Below, piece after piece: positions 1-11,700 of a DNA stretch of 64,000 nt (positions are counted from its first letter, which is position 1; every line of letters begins with the position of its first letter). The notes below the pieces were generated by a model that ran no database searches, was not told where the DNA came from, and saw only the letters and a program-made list of their open reading frames with translations. The position numbers and the translations under genes were made by a program. Location: positions 226,554,604 to 226,618,603 of the forward strand of contig JBAIZL010000002.1 of NCBI GenBank assembly GCA_036971475.1, given 5' to 3'. The DNA comes from Prosapia bicincta (Eukaryota > Arthropoda > Insecta > Hemiptera > Cercopidae).

Positions 1-1446
1 TTAGTGACCGTACAGAACGATGGTTAAGTGGCCGTACAGAACGTTGGTTTAGTGACCGTACAGAACGTTGGTTTAGTGATCGTACAGAACGTTGGTTTAG
101 TGACCGTACAAAACATTGGTTTAGTGGCCGTACAGAACGTTGGTTTAGTGACCGTACAGAACGTTGGTTTAGTGACCGTACAGAACGTTGGTTAAGTGAC
201 CGTACAGAACGTTGGTTTAGTGCCCGTACAGAACGTTGGTTAAGTGACCGTACAGAACGTTGGTTAAGTGACCGTTCAGAACGTTGGTTTAATGACCGTA
301 CAGAACGTTGGTTAGGTGACCGTACAGAACGTTGGTTTAGTGACCGTGCAGAACGTTGGTTAAGTGACCGTATAGAACGTTGATTAAGTGACCGTACAGA
401 ACGTTGGTTTAGTGACCGTTCAGAACGTTGGATAAGTGACCGTACAGAACTTTGGTTAAGTTTCCGTACAGAACGTTGGTTAATTGACGGTACAGAACGT
501 TGGATTTTTAACCGTGCAGAACGTTGGTTTAGTGGCCGTACAGAACGTTAGTTAAGTGACCGTACAGAATGTTGTTATAGTCGCCGTACAGAACGTTAGT
601 TAAGTGACCGCACAGAACGTTGTTATAGTGGCCGTACAGAACGTTAGTTAAGTGATTGTACACTACGTTGTTTTAGTGGCCGTACAGAACGTTGGTTGAG
701 TAGCCGTACAGAACTTTGGTTTAGTGACCGTTCAGAACGTTCGTTAAGTGACCGTACAGAACTTTGGTTAAGTGGCCGTACAGAACGTTGGTTAATTGAC
801 CGTACAGAACGTTGGATTGGTAACCGTGCAGAACGTTGGTTTAGTGGCCGTACAGAACGTTAGTTAAGTGACCGTACAGAACGTTGTTATAGTGGCCGTA
901 CAGAACGTTAGTTAAGTGATTGTACACTACGTTGTTTTAGTGGCCGTACAGAACGTTGGTTGAGTAGCCGTACAGAACGTTGGTTAACTGACCGTACAGA
1001 ACGTTGGTTAAGTGACCGTACAGAACGTTGATTAAGTGGCCGTAGAGAACGGTGGTTAAGTGGCCGTACAGAACGTTGGTTAAGTGACCGTACAGAACGT
1101 TGGTTAAGTGGCCGTACAGAACGTTGGTTAAGTGACCGTACAGAACGTTGGTTTAGTGACCGTACAGAACGTTGGTTAAGTGACCGTACAGAACGTTGGT
1201 TTAGTGGCCGTACAGAACGTTGGTTTAGTGACCGTACAGAACGTTGGTTTAGTGACCGTACAGAACGTTGGTTTAGTGACCGTACAGAACGTTGGTTTAG
1301 TGACCGTACAGAACGTTCGTTAAGTGGCCGTACAGAACGTTGGTTTAGTGACCGTACAGAACGTTGGTTTAGTGACCGTACAGAACGTTGGTTAAGTGAC
1401 CGTACAGAACGTTGGTTTAGTGACCGTACAGAACGTTGGTTTAGTG
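1..1446 (+). repeat. 24-bp satellite array 1 (truncated at window start)
   Basis: About 60 tandem units of the 24-bp monomer, with core CGTACAGAACGTTGGTT and linker TAGTGAC or AAGTGGC. The window opens inside a unit, so the array continues to the left. The first 350 bases are well conserved. Bases 360-720 are the most decayed part, with many TGG to TAG or TGA changes and TATAG linkers. From about 1,060 to the end the units are nearly uniform. The last unit breaks off after TTTAGTG, where island 1 begins. The - strand frame at 908-1489 (NQRSVRSL repeats, GTG start inside the island) is a shadow of the repeat and not a gene. Confidence 0.97.
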
Positions 1447-1571
1447 CTGCTGAAACAGAAGTTAACTTAAACGTAAATTCGCAGGACACCTCAGAATGCT
1501 ACACTTGTCATGTGGTAATGTTTCGTCCGATCCAGCATCACACCGCCGCGCTCCGTTGGCAGGCTAAATAA
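1032..1571 (+). other. Open frame running from array 1 into island 1
   Basis: In the frame that reads the monomer as TERWFSDR, there is no stop between the TGA at 1029-1031 and the TAA at 1569-1571, about 179 codons. There is no ATG at the beginning. At the array-island junction the frame passes straight into unique sequence and gives about 42 non-repetitive codons, beginning FSAAETEVNLN and including ECYTCHVVMFRPIQHH, before the stop. In islands 2, 3 and 4 a local change (GCTGAGCATAAC in place of GCTAAATAAC) removes this stop and extends the frame by 12 codons to a TAG. I recognise no protein family. It could be the 3' end of an ancestral exon in which the repeat expanded, or chance. Confidence 0.3.
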
Positions 1572-2318
1572 CAAAGCTATGCCACAAAATAAAATGTAGA
1601 AAGTCTCACCCCACAAAGGAAGTATTAACAAATAACCTTCCTAAAGCCGTTCCTGGTACACATAATCGAAGCATTATGCCTGAGGGATTTAATCGATATA
1701 ACCGATCCAATTCCTGTGTTGGCAGGATTTGTGTACTTGAGCGGAACCAGAATTTAGGACAAAGGATGCTATTTCGATTCTATGACTGTCGAGAAAGAAT
1801 CAAAATTATTACTTTACAAAAAGATATAAGGTCTTTCCCAACAAACGTGTTTCAAAGTAAAAATATACTTAACATTTCTGTTTAAAATAAAACTTTTCAG
1901 AATGGTTAACTACATATTTCGCGAAGAAATGGTTTTTTAGGTTTATTAGATTTATTTATTAATAACTTGTGCTGCTATTAACTACAATAATAATGTACAC
2001 TTATTTCAGAATATGTTTCTAATTATAAAATTGTAAAATATTTTTCGATTGAAAACTCTCTTTAAATTCGTCTAAATGTTTTAATTTCCTAAATTTTGAA
2101 GTATCTAGCAATTTTGTGAGTGGAAATTTCATCATCTATTTCCATTAGGCTATGAACGACCTTGAGGTTTCCTCTTAGAGATGTTCATTCTCTCAAGGAT
2201 TTGCATATTCTACATAAATCTTAAAAACGTGCCTAGTTGGTAGTTTTACAATCTTAACAAACAATAAAAATGATTTTTTTCATATTTCAAGCTCAAACAA
2301 TTTCAAATAATTTTTCAG
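1447..2318 (+). repeat. Island 1, 872-bp dispersed spacer
   Basis: First of eleven near-identical islands. It starts CTGCTGAAACAG directly after a TTTAGTG repeat end and finishes TTTTTCAG just before AACGTTGATTAAG. The first ~120 bp are GC-richer (about 1481-1565); the rest is strongly AT-rich. It contains a 69-codon ATG frame (1676-1885), AATAAA at 1886-1891, and near the right end a CTTAAC (2253-2258) followed by pyrimidine-rich sequence. Lineage markers are the short GCTAAATAAC form, AAAGCCGTTCC, TATACTTAAC, CTTAGAGATG and the long TTTTGTGAG form. It is the only copy with CATATTTCAAGC where the others have CATATTTCAGAC. No terminal inverted repeat or target-site duplication is convincing. 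Confidence 0.93.
1676..1885 (+). CDS. Hypothetical 69-codon ORF inside the island (representative of 11 copies)
   Basis: An ATG-initiated frame of 69 codons starts MPEGFNRYNRSNSC and ends NILNISV. It recurs at 3405, 5134, 13435, 37078, 39213, 43504, 45591, 50771, 52786 and 56601. The -3 base is A, and AATAAA follows the stop after one base. The product would be basic, with three cysteines (two near the N-terminus, one near residue 42), no signal peptide and no membrane segment. I recognise no family. The copies differ by few substitutions (R to G in copy 3, V to D in copies 10 and 11, I to F in copy 11). This fits recent homogenisation of the whole island and is not evidence of selection on the frame. 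In copy 7 a base change creates an upstream ATG at 43429, giving 94 codons. It is probably a chance frame. Confidence 0.15.
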   Translation: MPEGFNRYNRSNSCVGRICVLERNQNLGQRMLFRFYDCRERIKIITLQKDIRSFPTNVFQSKNILNISV

Positions 2319-3173
2319 AACGTTGATTAAGTGGCCGTACAGAACGTTGGTTTAGTGACCGTACAGAACGTTGGTTAAGTGACCGTACAGAACGTTGGTT
2401 TGGTGACCGTACAGAACGTTGGTTAAATGACCGTACAGAACGTTGGTTAAGTGGCCGTACACTACGTTGGTTTAGTGACCGTACAGAACGTTGGTTAGGT
2501 GGCCGTACAGAAAGTCTACTAAGTGACCGTACAGAACGTTGGTTTAGTGACCGTAACGACCGTTGGTTTAGTGACCGTACAGAACGTTGGTTAAGTGGCC
2601 GTACAGACCGTTGGTTAATTGGCCGTACAGAACGTTAGTTAAGTGATTGTACAGAACGTTGGTTTAGTGACCGTACAGAACGTTGGTTAAGTGGCCGTAC
2701 AGAACGTTGGTTAAGTGACCGTACAGAACGTTGGTTTAGTGTCCGTTCAGAACGTTGGTTAAGTGACCGTACAGAACGTTGGTTAAGTGACCGTACAGAA
2801 AGTTGGTTAAGTGACCGTACAGGACGTTGGTTTAGTGACCGTACAGAAAGATGGTTAAGTGACCGTACAGAACGTTGGTTAAGTGACCGTACACTACGTT
2901 GGTTTAGTGGCCGTACAGAACGTTGGTTAAGTGGCCGTACACTACGTTGGTTTAGTGACCGTACAGAACGTTGGTTAAGTGGCCGTACACTACGTTGGTT
3001 TAGTGGCTGTACAGAACGTTAGTTAAGTGACCGTACAGAACGTTGTTATAGTGGCCATACAGAACGTTGGTTAAGTGGCCGTACACTACGTTGGTTTAGT
3101 GACCGTACAGAACGTTGGTTAAGTGACCGTACAGAACGTTGGTTTAGTGACCGTACAGAACGTTGGTTTAGTG
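2319..3173 (+). repeat. 24-bp satellite array 2
   Basis: 855 bp, exactly 35 units plus the 15 bases that end every island-bounded array (AACGTTGGTTTAGTG). The first unit carries TTGATTAAG. Recognisable variants include CCGTAACGACCG (about 2548), AAAGTCTACTAAG (about 2512) and a run of CACTACG units after 2,890 that alternates with normal units. It forms the second half of a 1.73-kb higher-order unit with island 1. Confidence 0.97.
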
Positions 3174-4047
3174 CTGCTGAAACAGAAGTTAACTTAAACG
3201 TAAATTCGCAGGACACCTCAGAATGCTACACTTGTCATGTGGTAATGTTTCGTCCGATCCAGCATCACACCGCCGCGCTCCGTTGGCAGGCTGAGCATAA
3301 CAAAGCTATTCCACAAAATAAAATGTAGAAAGTCTCACCCCACAAAGGAAGTATTAACAAATAACCTTCCTAAAGCCGTTCCTGGTACACATAATCGAAG
3401 CATTATGCCTGAGGGATTTAATCGATATAACCGATCCAATTCCTGTGTTGGCAGGATTTGTGTACTTGAGCGGAACCAGAATTTAGGACAAAGGATGCTA
3501 TTTCGATTCTATGACTGTCGAGAAAGAATCAAAATTATTACTTTACAAAAAGATATAAGGTCTTTCCCAACAAACGTGTTTCAAAGTAAAAATATACTTA
3601 ACATTTCTGTTTAAAATAAAACTTTTCAGAATGGTTAACTACATATTTCGCGAAGAAATGGTTTTTTAGGTTTATTAGATTTATTTATTAATAACTTGTG
3701 CTGCTATTAACTACAATAATAATGTACACTTATTTCAGAATATGTTTCTAATTATAAAATTGTAAAATATTTTTCGATTGAAAACTCTCTTTAAATTCGT
3801 CTAAATGTTTTAATTTCCTAAATTTTGAAGTATCTAGCAATTTTGTGAGTGGAAATTTCATCATCTATTTCCATTAGGCTATGAACGACCTTGAGGTTTC
3901 CTCTTAGAGATGTTCATTCTCTCAAGGATTTGCATATTCTACATAAATCTTAAAAACGTGCCTAGTTGGTAGTTTTACAATCTTAACAAACAATAAAAAT
4001 GATTTTTTTCATATTTCAGACTCAAACAATTTCAAATAATTTTTCAG
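3174..4047 (+). repeat. Island 2, 874-bp spacer
   Basis: Second island. It shares AAAGCCGTTCC, TATACTTAAC, CTTAGAGATG and the long TTTTGTGAG form with island 1, so the two are the closest pair. It differs by carrying the GCTGAGCATAAC form, two bases longer, which removes the TAA and opens the + strand repeat-derived frame to a TAG at 3326-3328. The 69-codon frame lies at 3405-3614. Confidence 0.93.
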
Positions 4048-4902
4048 AACGTTGATTAAGTGGCCGTACAGAACGTTGGTTTAGTGACCGTACAGAACGT
4101 TGATTAAGTGACCGTACAGAACGTTGGTTTGGTGACCGTACAGAACGTTGGTTAAATGACCGTACAGAACGTTGGTTAAGTGGCCGTACACTACGTTGGT
4201 TTAGTGACCGTACAGAACGTTGGTTAGGTGGCCGTACAGAAAGTCTACTAAGTGACCGTACAGAACGTTGGTTTAGTGACCGTAACGACCGTTGGTTTAG
4301 TGACCGTACAGAACGTTGGTTAAGTGGCCGTACAGACCGTTGGTTAATTGGCCGTACAGAACGTTAGTTAAGTGATTGTACAGAACGTTGGTTTAGTGAC
4401 CGTACAGAACGTTGGTTAAGTGGCCGTACAGAACGTTGGTTAAGTGACCGTACAGAACGTTGGTTTAGTGTCCGTTCAGAACGTTGGTTAAGTGACCGTA
4501 CAGAACGTTGGTTAAGTGACCGTACAGAAAGTTGGTTAAGTGACCGTACAGGACGTTGGTTTAGTGACCGTACAGAAAGATGGTTAAGTGACTGTACAGA
4601 ACGTTGGTTAAGTGACCGTACACTACGTTGGTTTAGTGGCCGTACAGAACGTTGGTTAAGTGGCCGTACACTACGTTGGTTTAGTGACCGTACAGAACGT
4701 TGGTTAAGTGGCCGTACACTACGTTGGTTTAGTGGCTGTACAGAACGTTAGTTAAGTGACCGTACAGAACGTTGTTATAGTGGCCATACAGAACGTTGGT
4801 TAAGTGGCCGTACACTACGTTGGTTTAGTGACCGTACAGAACGTTGGTTAAGTGACCGTACAGAACGTTGGTTTAGTGACCGTACAGAACGTTGGTTTAG
4901 TG
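4048..4902 (+). repeat. 24-bp satellite array 3
   Basis: 855 bp, the same length, phase and variant order as array 2. By eye only isolated substitutions separate them, for example TTGATTAAG near 4,100 where array 2 has TTGGTTAAG, and GACTGTACAG near 4,590. With island 2 it is a second copy of the 1.73-kb unit. Confidence 0.97.
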
Positions 4903-5774
4903 CTGCTGAAACAGAAGTTAACTTAAACGTAAATTCGCAGGACACCTCAGAATGCTACACTTGTCATGTGGTAATGTTTCGTCCGATCCAGCATCACACC
5001 GCCGCGCTCCGTTGGCAGGCTGAGCATAACAAAGCTATTCCACAAAATAAAATGTAGAAAGTCTCACCCCACAAAGGAAGTATTAACAAATAACCTTCCT
5101 AAGGCCGTTCCTGGTACACATAATCGAAGCATTATGCCTGAGGGATTTAATCGATATAACCGATCCAATTCCTGTGTTGGCAGGATTTGTGTACTTGAGC
5201 GGAACCAGAATTTAGGACAAAGGATGCTATTTCGATTCTATGACTGTCGAGAAAGAATCAAAATTATTACTTTACAAAAAGATATAGGGTCTTTCCCAAC
5301 AAACGTGTTTCAAAGTAAAAATATACTAAACATTTCTGTTTAAAATAAAACTTTTCAGAATGGTTAACTACATATTTCGCGAAGAAATGGTTTTTTAGGT
5401 TTATTAGATTTATTTATTAATAACTTGTGCTGCTATTAACTACAATAATAATGTACACTTATTTCAGAATATGTTTCTAATTATAAAATTGTAAAATATT
5501 TTTCGATTGAAAACTCTCTTTAAATTCGTCTAAATGTTTTAATTTCCCAAATTTTGAAGTATCTAGCAATTTGTGAGTGGAAATTTCATCATCTATTTCC
5601 ATTAGGCTATGAACGACCTTGAGGTTTCCTCTTATAGATGTTCATTCTCTCAAGGATTTGCATATTCTACATAAATCTTAAACACGTGCCTAGTTGGTAG
5701 TTTTACAATCTTAACAAACAATAAAAATGATTTTTTCATATTTCAGACTCAAACAATTTCAAAAAATTTTTCAG
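4903..5774 (+). repeat. Island 3, 872-bp spacer
   Basis: Third island. It has the GAGCAT form like island 2, but AAGGCCGTTCC, TATACTAAAC, CTTATAGATG and the short CAATTTGTGAG form like islands 4 and later, so it looks mosaic between the two groups. The right end reads CAAAAAATTTTTCAG, as in island 6. The 69-codon frame (5134-5343) has the R to G change. Confidence 0.93.
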
Positions 5775-8700
5775 AACGTTGATTAAGTGGCCGTACAGAA
5801 CGTTGGTTAAATGACCGTACAGAACGTTGGTTTAGTGACCGTACAGAACGTTGGTTTAGTGACCGTACAGAACGTTGGTTTAGTGGCCGTACAGAACGTT
5901 GGTTTAGTGACCGTACAGAACGTTGGGTAAGTGACCGTACAGAACGTTGGTTTAGTGACCGTACAGAACGTTGGTTTAGTGACCGTACAGAACGTTGGTT
6001 TAGTGACCGAAAAGAACGTTGGTTAAGTGGCCGTACAGAACGTTGGTTAAGTGGCCGTACAGAACGTTGGTTTAGTGACCGTAAAGAACGTTGGTTTAGT
6101 GACCGTACAGAACGTTGGTTAAGTTACCGTACAGAACGTTGGTTTTGTGACCGTACAGAACGTTGGTTAAGTGACCGTACAGAACGTTGGTTAGGTGACC
6201 ATACAGAACGTTGGTTAAGTGGCCGTACAGAACGTTGGTTAAGTGACCGTACAGAACGTTGGTTTAGTGACCGTTCAGAACGTTGGTAAAGTGGCCGTAC
6301 AGAACGTTGATTAATTGACCGTACAGAACGTTGGATTAGTGACCGAAAAGAACGTTGGTTAAGTGGCCGTACAGAACGTTGGTTAAGTGGCCGTACAGAA
6401 CGTTGGTTTAGTGACCGTAAAGAACGTTGGTTTAGTGACCGTACAGAACGTTGGTAAGTTACCGTACAGAACGTTGGTTTTGTGACCGTACAGAACGTTG
6501 GTTAAGTGACCGTACAGAACGTTGGTTAGGTGACCATACAGAACGTTGGTTAAGTGGCCGTACAGAACGTTGGTTAAGTGACCGTACAGAACGTTGGTTT
6601 AGTGACCGTACAGAACTTTGGTAAAGTGGCCGTACAGAACGTTGATTAATTGACCGTACAGAACGTTGGATTAGTTACCGTGCAGAACGTTGGTTTAGTG
6701 ACCGTACAGAACGTTGGTTTAGTGACCGTACAGAACTTTGTTTGAGTGGCTGTACAGAGCGTTGGTTAATTGACCGTACAGAACGTTGGATTGGTAACCG
6801 TGCAGAACGTTGGGTTAGTGACCGTACAGAACGTTGGTTTAGTGCCCGTACAGAACGTTGGTTAAGTGACCGTACAGAACGTTGGTTAAGTGACCGTACA
6901 GAACGTTGGTTTAATGACCGTACAGAACGTTGGTTTAGTGACCGTACAGAACGTTGGTTTAGTGAACGTACAGAACGTTGGTTAAGTGACCGTACAGAAC
7001 GTTGGTTTAGAGACCGTACAGAACGTTGGTTTAGTGAACGTGCAGAACGTTGGTTAAGTGACCGTACAGAACGTTGTTCAAGTGAACGTACAGAAAGTTG
7101 GTTAGGTGACCGTACAGAACGTTTGTTTAGTGACCGTTCAGACGTTGGTTAAGTGACCGTACAGTACGTTGGTTTAGTGACCTCACAGAACGTTGTTCAA
7201 GTGAGCTTACAGTACGTTGGTTTAGTGACCTCACAGAACGTTGTTCAAGTGACCTTACAGAACGTTAGTTTAGTGACCGCACAGAACGTCGGTTAGGTGA
7301 CCGTACAGAACGTTGGTTTAGTGACCGTGCATAACGTTGTTTTAGTGACCGTACAGAACGTTGGTTTAGTGACCGTACAGAACGTTGGTTAAGTGGCCGT
7401 ACAGAACGTTGGTTTAGTGACCGTACAGACCGTTGGTTTATAGACCGTACAGAACGTTGGCTAAGTGACCGTACAGAACGTTGGTTTAGTGACCGTACAG
7501 AACGTTGGTTAAGTGACCGTACAGAACGTTATTTAAGTGACCGTACAGAACGTTGGTTAAGTGACCGTACAGAAAGTTGGTTAAGTGACCGTACAGAACG
7601 TTGGTTTAGTGACCGTTCAGAACGTTGGTTAAGTGACCGTACAGAACGTTGGTTTAGTGACCGTACAGAATGTTGGTTAAGTGACCGTACAGAACGTTGG
7701 TTTAGTGACCGTACAGAACGTTGGTTAAATAACCGTACAGAACGTTGGTTAAGTGGCCGTACACTACGTTGGTTTAGTGACCGTACAGAACGTTGGTTAG
7801 GTGACCTTACAGAACGTTGGTTAAGTGACCGTACAGAACATTGGTATAGTGACCGTACCGACCGTTGGTTAAGTGGCCGTACAGAACGTAGGTTAGGTGA
7901 CCGTACAGAACGTTGGTTAAGTGACCGTACAGAACGTTGATTTAGTGACCGTACAGACCGTTAGTTTAGTGACCGTACAGAACGTTGGTTAAGTGGCCGT
8001 ACAGAACGTTGGTTTAGTGACCATACAGAACGTTGGTTAAGTGACCGTACAGAACGTTGGTTAAGTGACCGTACACAACGTTGATTAAGTGGCCGTAGAG
8101 AACGGTGGTTAAGTGGCCGTACAGAACGTTGGTTAAGTGGCCGTACAGAACGTTGGTTAAGTGGCCGTACAGAACGTTGGTTATGTGGCCGTATAGACCG
8201 TTGGTTAAGTGACCGTACAGAACGTTGGTTTAGTGACCGTACAGACCATTGGTTTAGTGACCGTACAGAACGTTGGTTAAGTGACCGTACACTACGTTGG
8301 TTTAGTGGCCGTACAGAACGTTGATTAAGTGGCCGTATAGAACGTTGGTTAAGTGGCCGTACAGAACGTTGATTAAGTGGCCGTATAGAACGTTGGTTTA
8401 GTAGCCGTACAGAACGTTGGTTAAGTGGCCGTACACTACGTTGGTTTAGTGACCGTACAGAACGTTGGTTTAGTGACCGTACAGAACGTTGTTTAAGTGG
8501 CCGTACACTACGTTGGTTTAGTGGCCGTACAGAACGTTGGTTAAGTGGCCGTACACTACGTTGGTTTAGTGGCCGTACAGAACGTTGATTAAGTGGCCGT
8601 ATAGAACGTTGGTTAAGTGGCCGTACAGAACGTTGATTAAGTGGCCGTATAGAACGTTGGTTTAGTAGCCGTACAGAACGTTGGTTAAGTGGCCGTACAC

Positions 8701-11700
8701 TACGTTGGTTTAGTGACCGTACAGAACGTTGGTTTAGTGACCGTACAGAACGTTGTTTAAGTGGCCGTACACTACGTTGGTTTAGTGGCCGTACAGAACG
8801 TTGGTTAAGTGGCCGTACACTACGTTGGTTTAGTGACCGTGCAGAACGTTGGTTAAATGGCCGTACACTAAGTTTGTTTAGTGGCCGTACAGAACGTTAG
8901 TTAAGTGATTGTACACTACGTTGTTTTAGTGGCCGTACAGAACGTTGGTTTAGTTACCGTACAGAACGATGATTAAGTGGCCGTAGAGAATGATGGTTAA
9001 GTGGCCGTACAGAACGTTGATTAAGTGGCCGTAGAGAACGGTCGTTAAGTGGCCGTACAGAACGTTGGTTTAGTTACCGTACAGAACGTTGATTAAGTGG
9101 CCGTACAGAACGTTGGTTAAGTGGCCGTACAGAACGTTGGTTAAGTGGTCGTACAGAACGTTGATTAAGTGGCCGTAGAGAACGGTCGTTAAGTGGCCGT
9201 ACAGAACGTTGGTTAAGTGACCGTACAGAACGTTGGTTAAGTGACCGTACAGAATGTTGATTAAGTGGCCGTAGAGAACGGAGGTTAAGTGGCCGTACAG
9301 AACGTTGGTTAAGTGACCGTACAGACCGTTGGTTAAGTGACCGTACAGAACGTTGGTTAAGTGACCGTACAGAATGTTGATTAAGTGGCCGTAGAGAACG
9401 GAGGTTAAGTGGCCGTACAGAACGTTGGTTAAGTGACCGTACAGACCGTTGGTTAAGTGACCGTACAGAACGTTGGTTTAGTGACCGTACAGACCATTGG
9501 TTTAGTGACCGTACAGAACGTTGGTTAAGTGACCGTACAGAACGTTGGTTAAGTGGCCGTACAGAACGTTGGTTAAGTGACCGTACAGATCGTTGGTTAA
9601 GTGACCGTAAAGAACGTTGGTTTATTGACCGTACAGACCGTTGGTTTAGTGACCGTACAGAACGTTGGTTAAGTGACCGTACAGAACGTTGGTTTAGTGA
9701 CCGTACAGAACGTTGGTTAAGTGGCCGTACAGAACGTTGGTTAAGTGACCGTACAGAACGTTGGTTTAGTGTCCGTTCAGAACGTTGGTTAAGTGACCGT
9801 ACAGAACGTTGGTTAAGTGACCGTACAGAAAGTTGGTTAAGTGACCGTACAGGACGTTGGTTTAGTGACCGTACAGAAAGATGGTTAAGTGACCGTACAG
9901 AACGTTGGTTAAGTGACCGTACACTACGTTGGTTTAGTGGCCGTACAGAACGTTGGTTAAGTGGCCGTACACTACGTTGGTTTAGTGACCGTACAGAACG
10001 TTGGTTTAGTGACCGTACAGAACGTTGGTTTAGTGGCTGTACAGAACGTTAGTTAAGTGACCGTACAGAACGTTGTTATAGTGGCCATACAGAACGTTGG
10101 TTAAGTGGCCGTACACTACGTTGGTTTAGTGACCGTACAGAACGTTGGTTAAGTGACCGTACAGTACGTTGGTTTAGTGACCTCACAGAACGTTGTTCAA
10201 GTGAGCTTACAGTACGTTGGTTTAGTGACCTCACAGAACGTTGTTCAAGTGACCTTACAGAACGTTAGTTTAGTGACCGCACAGAACGTCGGTTAGGTGA
10301 CCGTACAGAACGTTGGTTTAGTGACCGTGCATAACGTTGTTTTAGTGACCGTACAGAACGTTGGTTTAGTGACCGTACAGAACGTTGGTTAAGTGGCCGT
10401 ACAGAACGTTGGTTTAGTGACCGTACAGACCGTTGGTTTATAGACCGTACAGAACGTTGGCTAAGTGACCGTACAGAACGTTGGTTTAGTGACCGTACAG
10501 AACGTTGGTTAAGTGACCGTACAGAACGTTATTTAAGTGACCGTACAGAACGTTGGTTAAGTGACCGTACAGAAAGTTGGTTAAGTGACCGTACAGAACG
10601 TTGGTTTAGTGACCGTTCAGAACGTTGGTTAAGTGACCGTACAGAACGTTGGTTTAGTGACCGTACAGAATGTTGGTTAAGTGACCGTACAGAACGTTGG
10701 TTTAGTGACCGTACAGAACGTTGGTTAAATAACCGTACAGAACGTTGGTTAAGTGGCCGTACACTACGTTGGTTTAGTGACCGTACAGAACGTTGGTTAG
10801 GTGACCTTACAGAACGTTGGTTAAGTGACCGTACAGAACATTGGTATAGTGACCGTACCGACCGTTGGTTAAGTGGCCGTACAGAACGTAGGTTAGGTGA
10901 CCGTACAGAACGTTGGTTAAGTGACCGTACAGAACGTTGATTTAGTGACCGTACAGACCGTTAGTTTAGTGACCGTACAGAACGTTGGTTAAGTGGCCGT
11001 ACAGAACGTTGGTTTAGTGACCATACAGAACGTTGGTTAAGTGACCGTACAGAACGTTGGTTAAGTGACCGTACACAACGTTGATTAAGTGGCCGTAGAG
11101 AACGGTGGTTAAGTGGCCGTACAGAACGTTGGTTAAGTGGCCGTACAGAACGTTGGTTAAGTGGCCGTACAGAACGTTGGTTATGTGGCCGTATAGACCG
11201 TTGGTTAAGTGACCGTACAGAACGTTGGTTTAGTGACCGTACAGACCATTGGTTTAGTGACCGTACAGAACGTTGGTTAAGTGACCGTACACTACGTTGG
11301 TTTAGTGGCCGTACAGAACGTTGATTAAGTGGCCGTATAGAACGTTGGTTAAGTGGCCGTACAGAACGTTGATTAAGTGGCCGTATAGAACGTTGGTTTA
11401 GTAGCCGTACAGAACGTTGGTTAAGTGGCCGTACACTACGTTGGTTTAGTGACCGTACAGAACGTTGGTTTAGTGACCGTACAGAACGTTGTTTAAGTGG
11501 CCGTACACTACGTTGGTTTAGTGGCCGTACAGAACGTTGGTTAAGTGGCCGTACACTACGTTGGTTTAGTGGCCGTACAGAACGTTGATTAAGTGGCCGT
11601 ATAGAACGTTGGTTAAGTGGCCGTACAGAACGTTGATTAAGTGGCCGTATAGAACGTTGGTTTAGTAGCCGTACAGAACGTTGGTTAAGTGGCCGTACAC

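Larger units (their letters stand above)
1447..4902 (+). repeat. 1.73-kb higher-order tandem repeat (island plus 35-unit array), two copies
   Basis: Island 1 plus array 2 (1447-3173, 1,727 bp) and island 2 plus array 3 (3174-4902, 1,729 bp) are a head-to-tail duplication. The two-base length difference is the GAGCAT form inside island 2. Island 3 begins a third copy, but its array is different, so the duplication boundary lies at or inside island 3. Confidence 0.9.

Noticed and set aside
1..1446. CRISPR array
   Set aside because: Repeats abut with no unique spacers, and the context is eukaryotic satellite.
1447..2318. Island as a DNA transposon with terminal inverted repeats
   Set aside because: Only a six-base similarity (CTGAAA at both ends when reversed), no target-site duplication, no transposase, and constant insertion phase.
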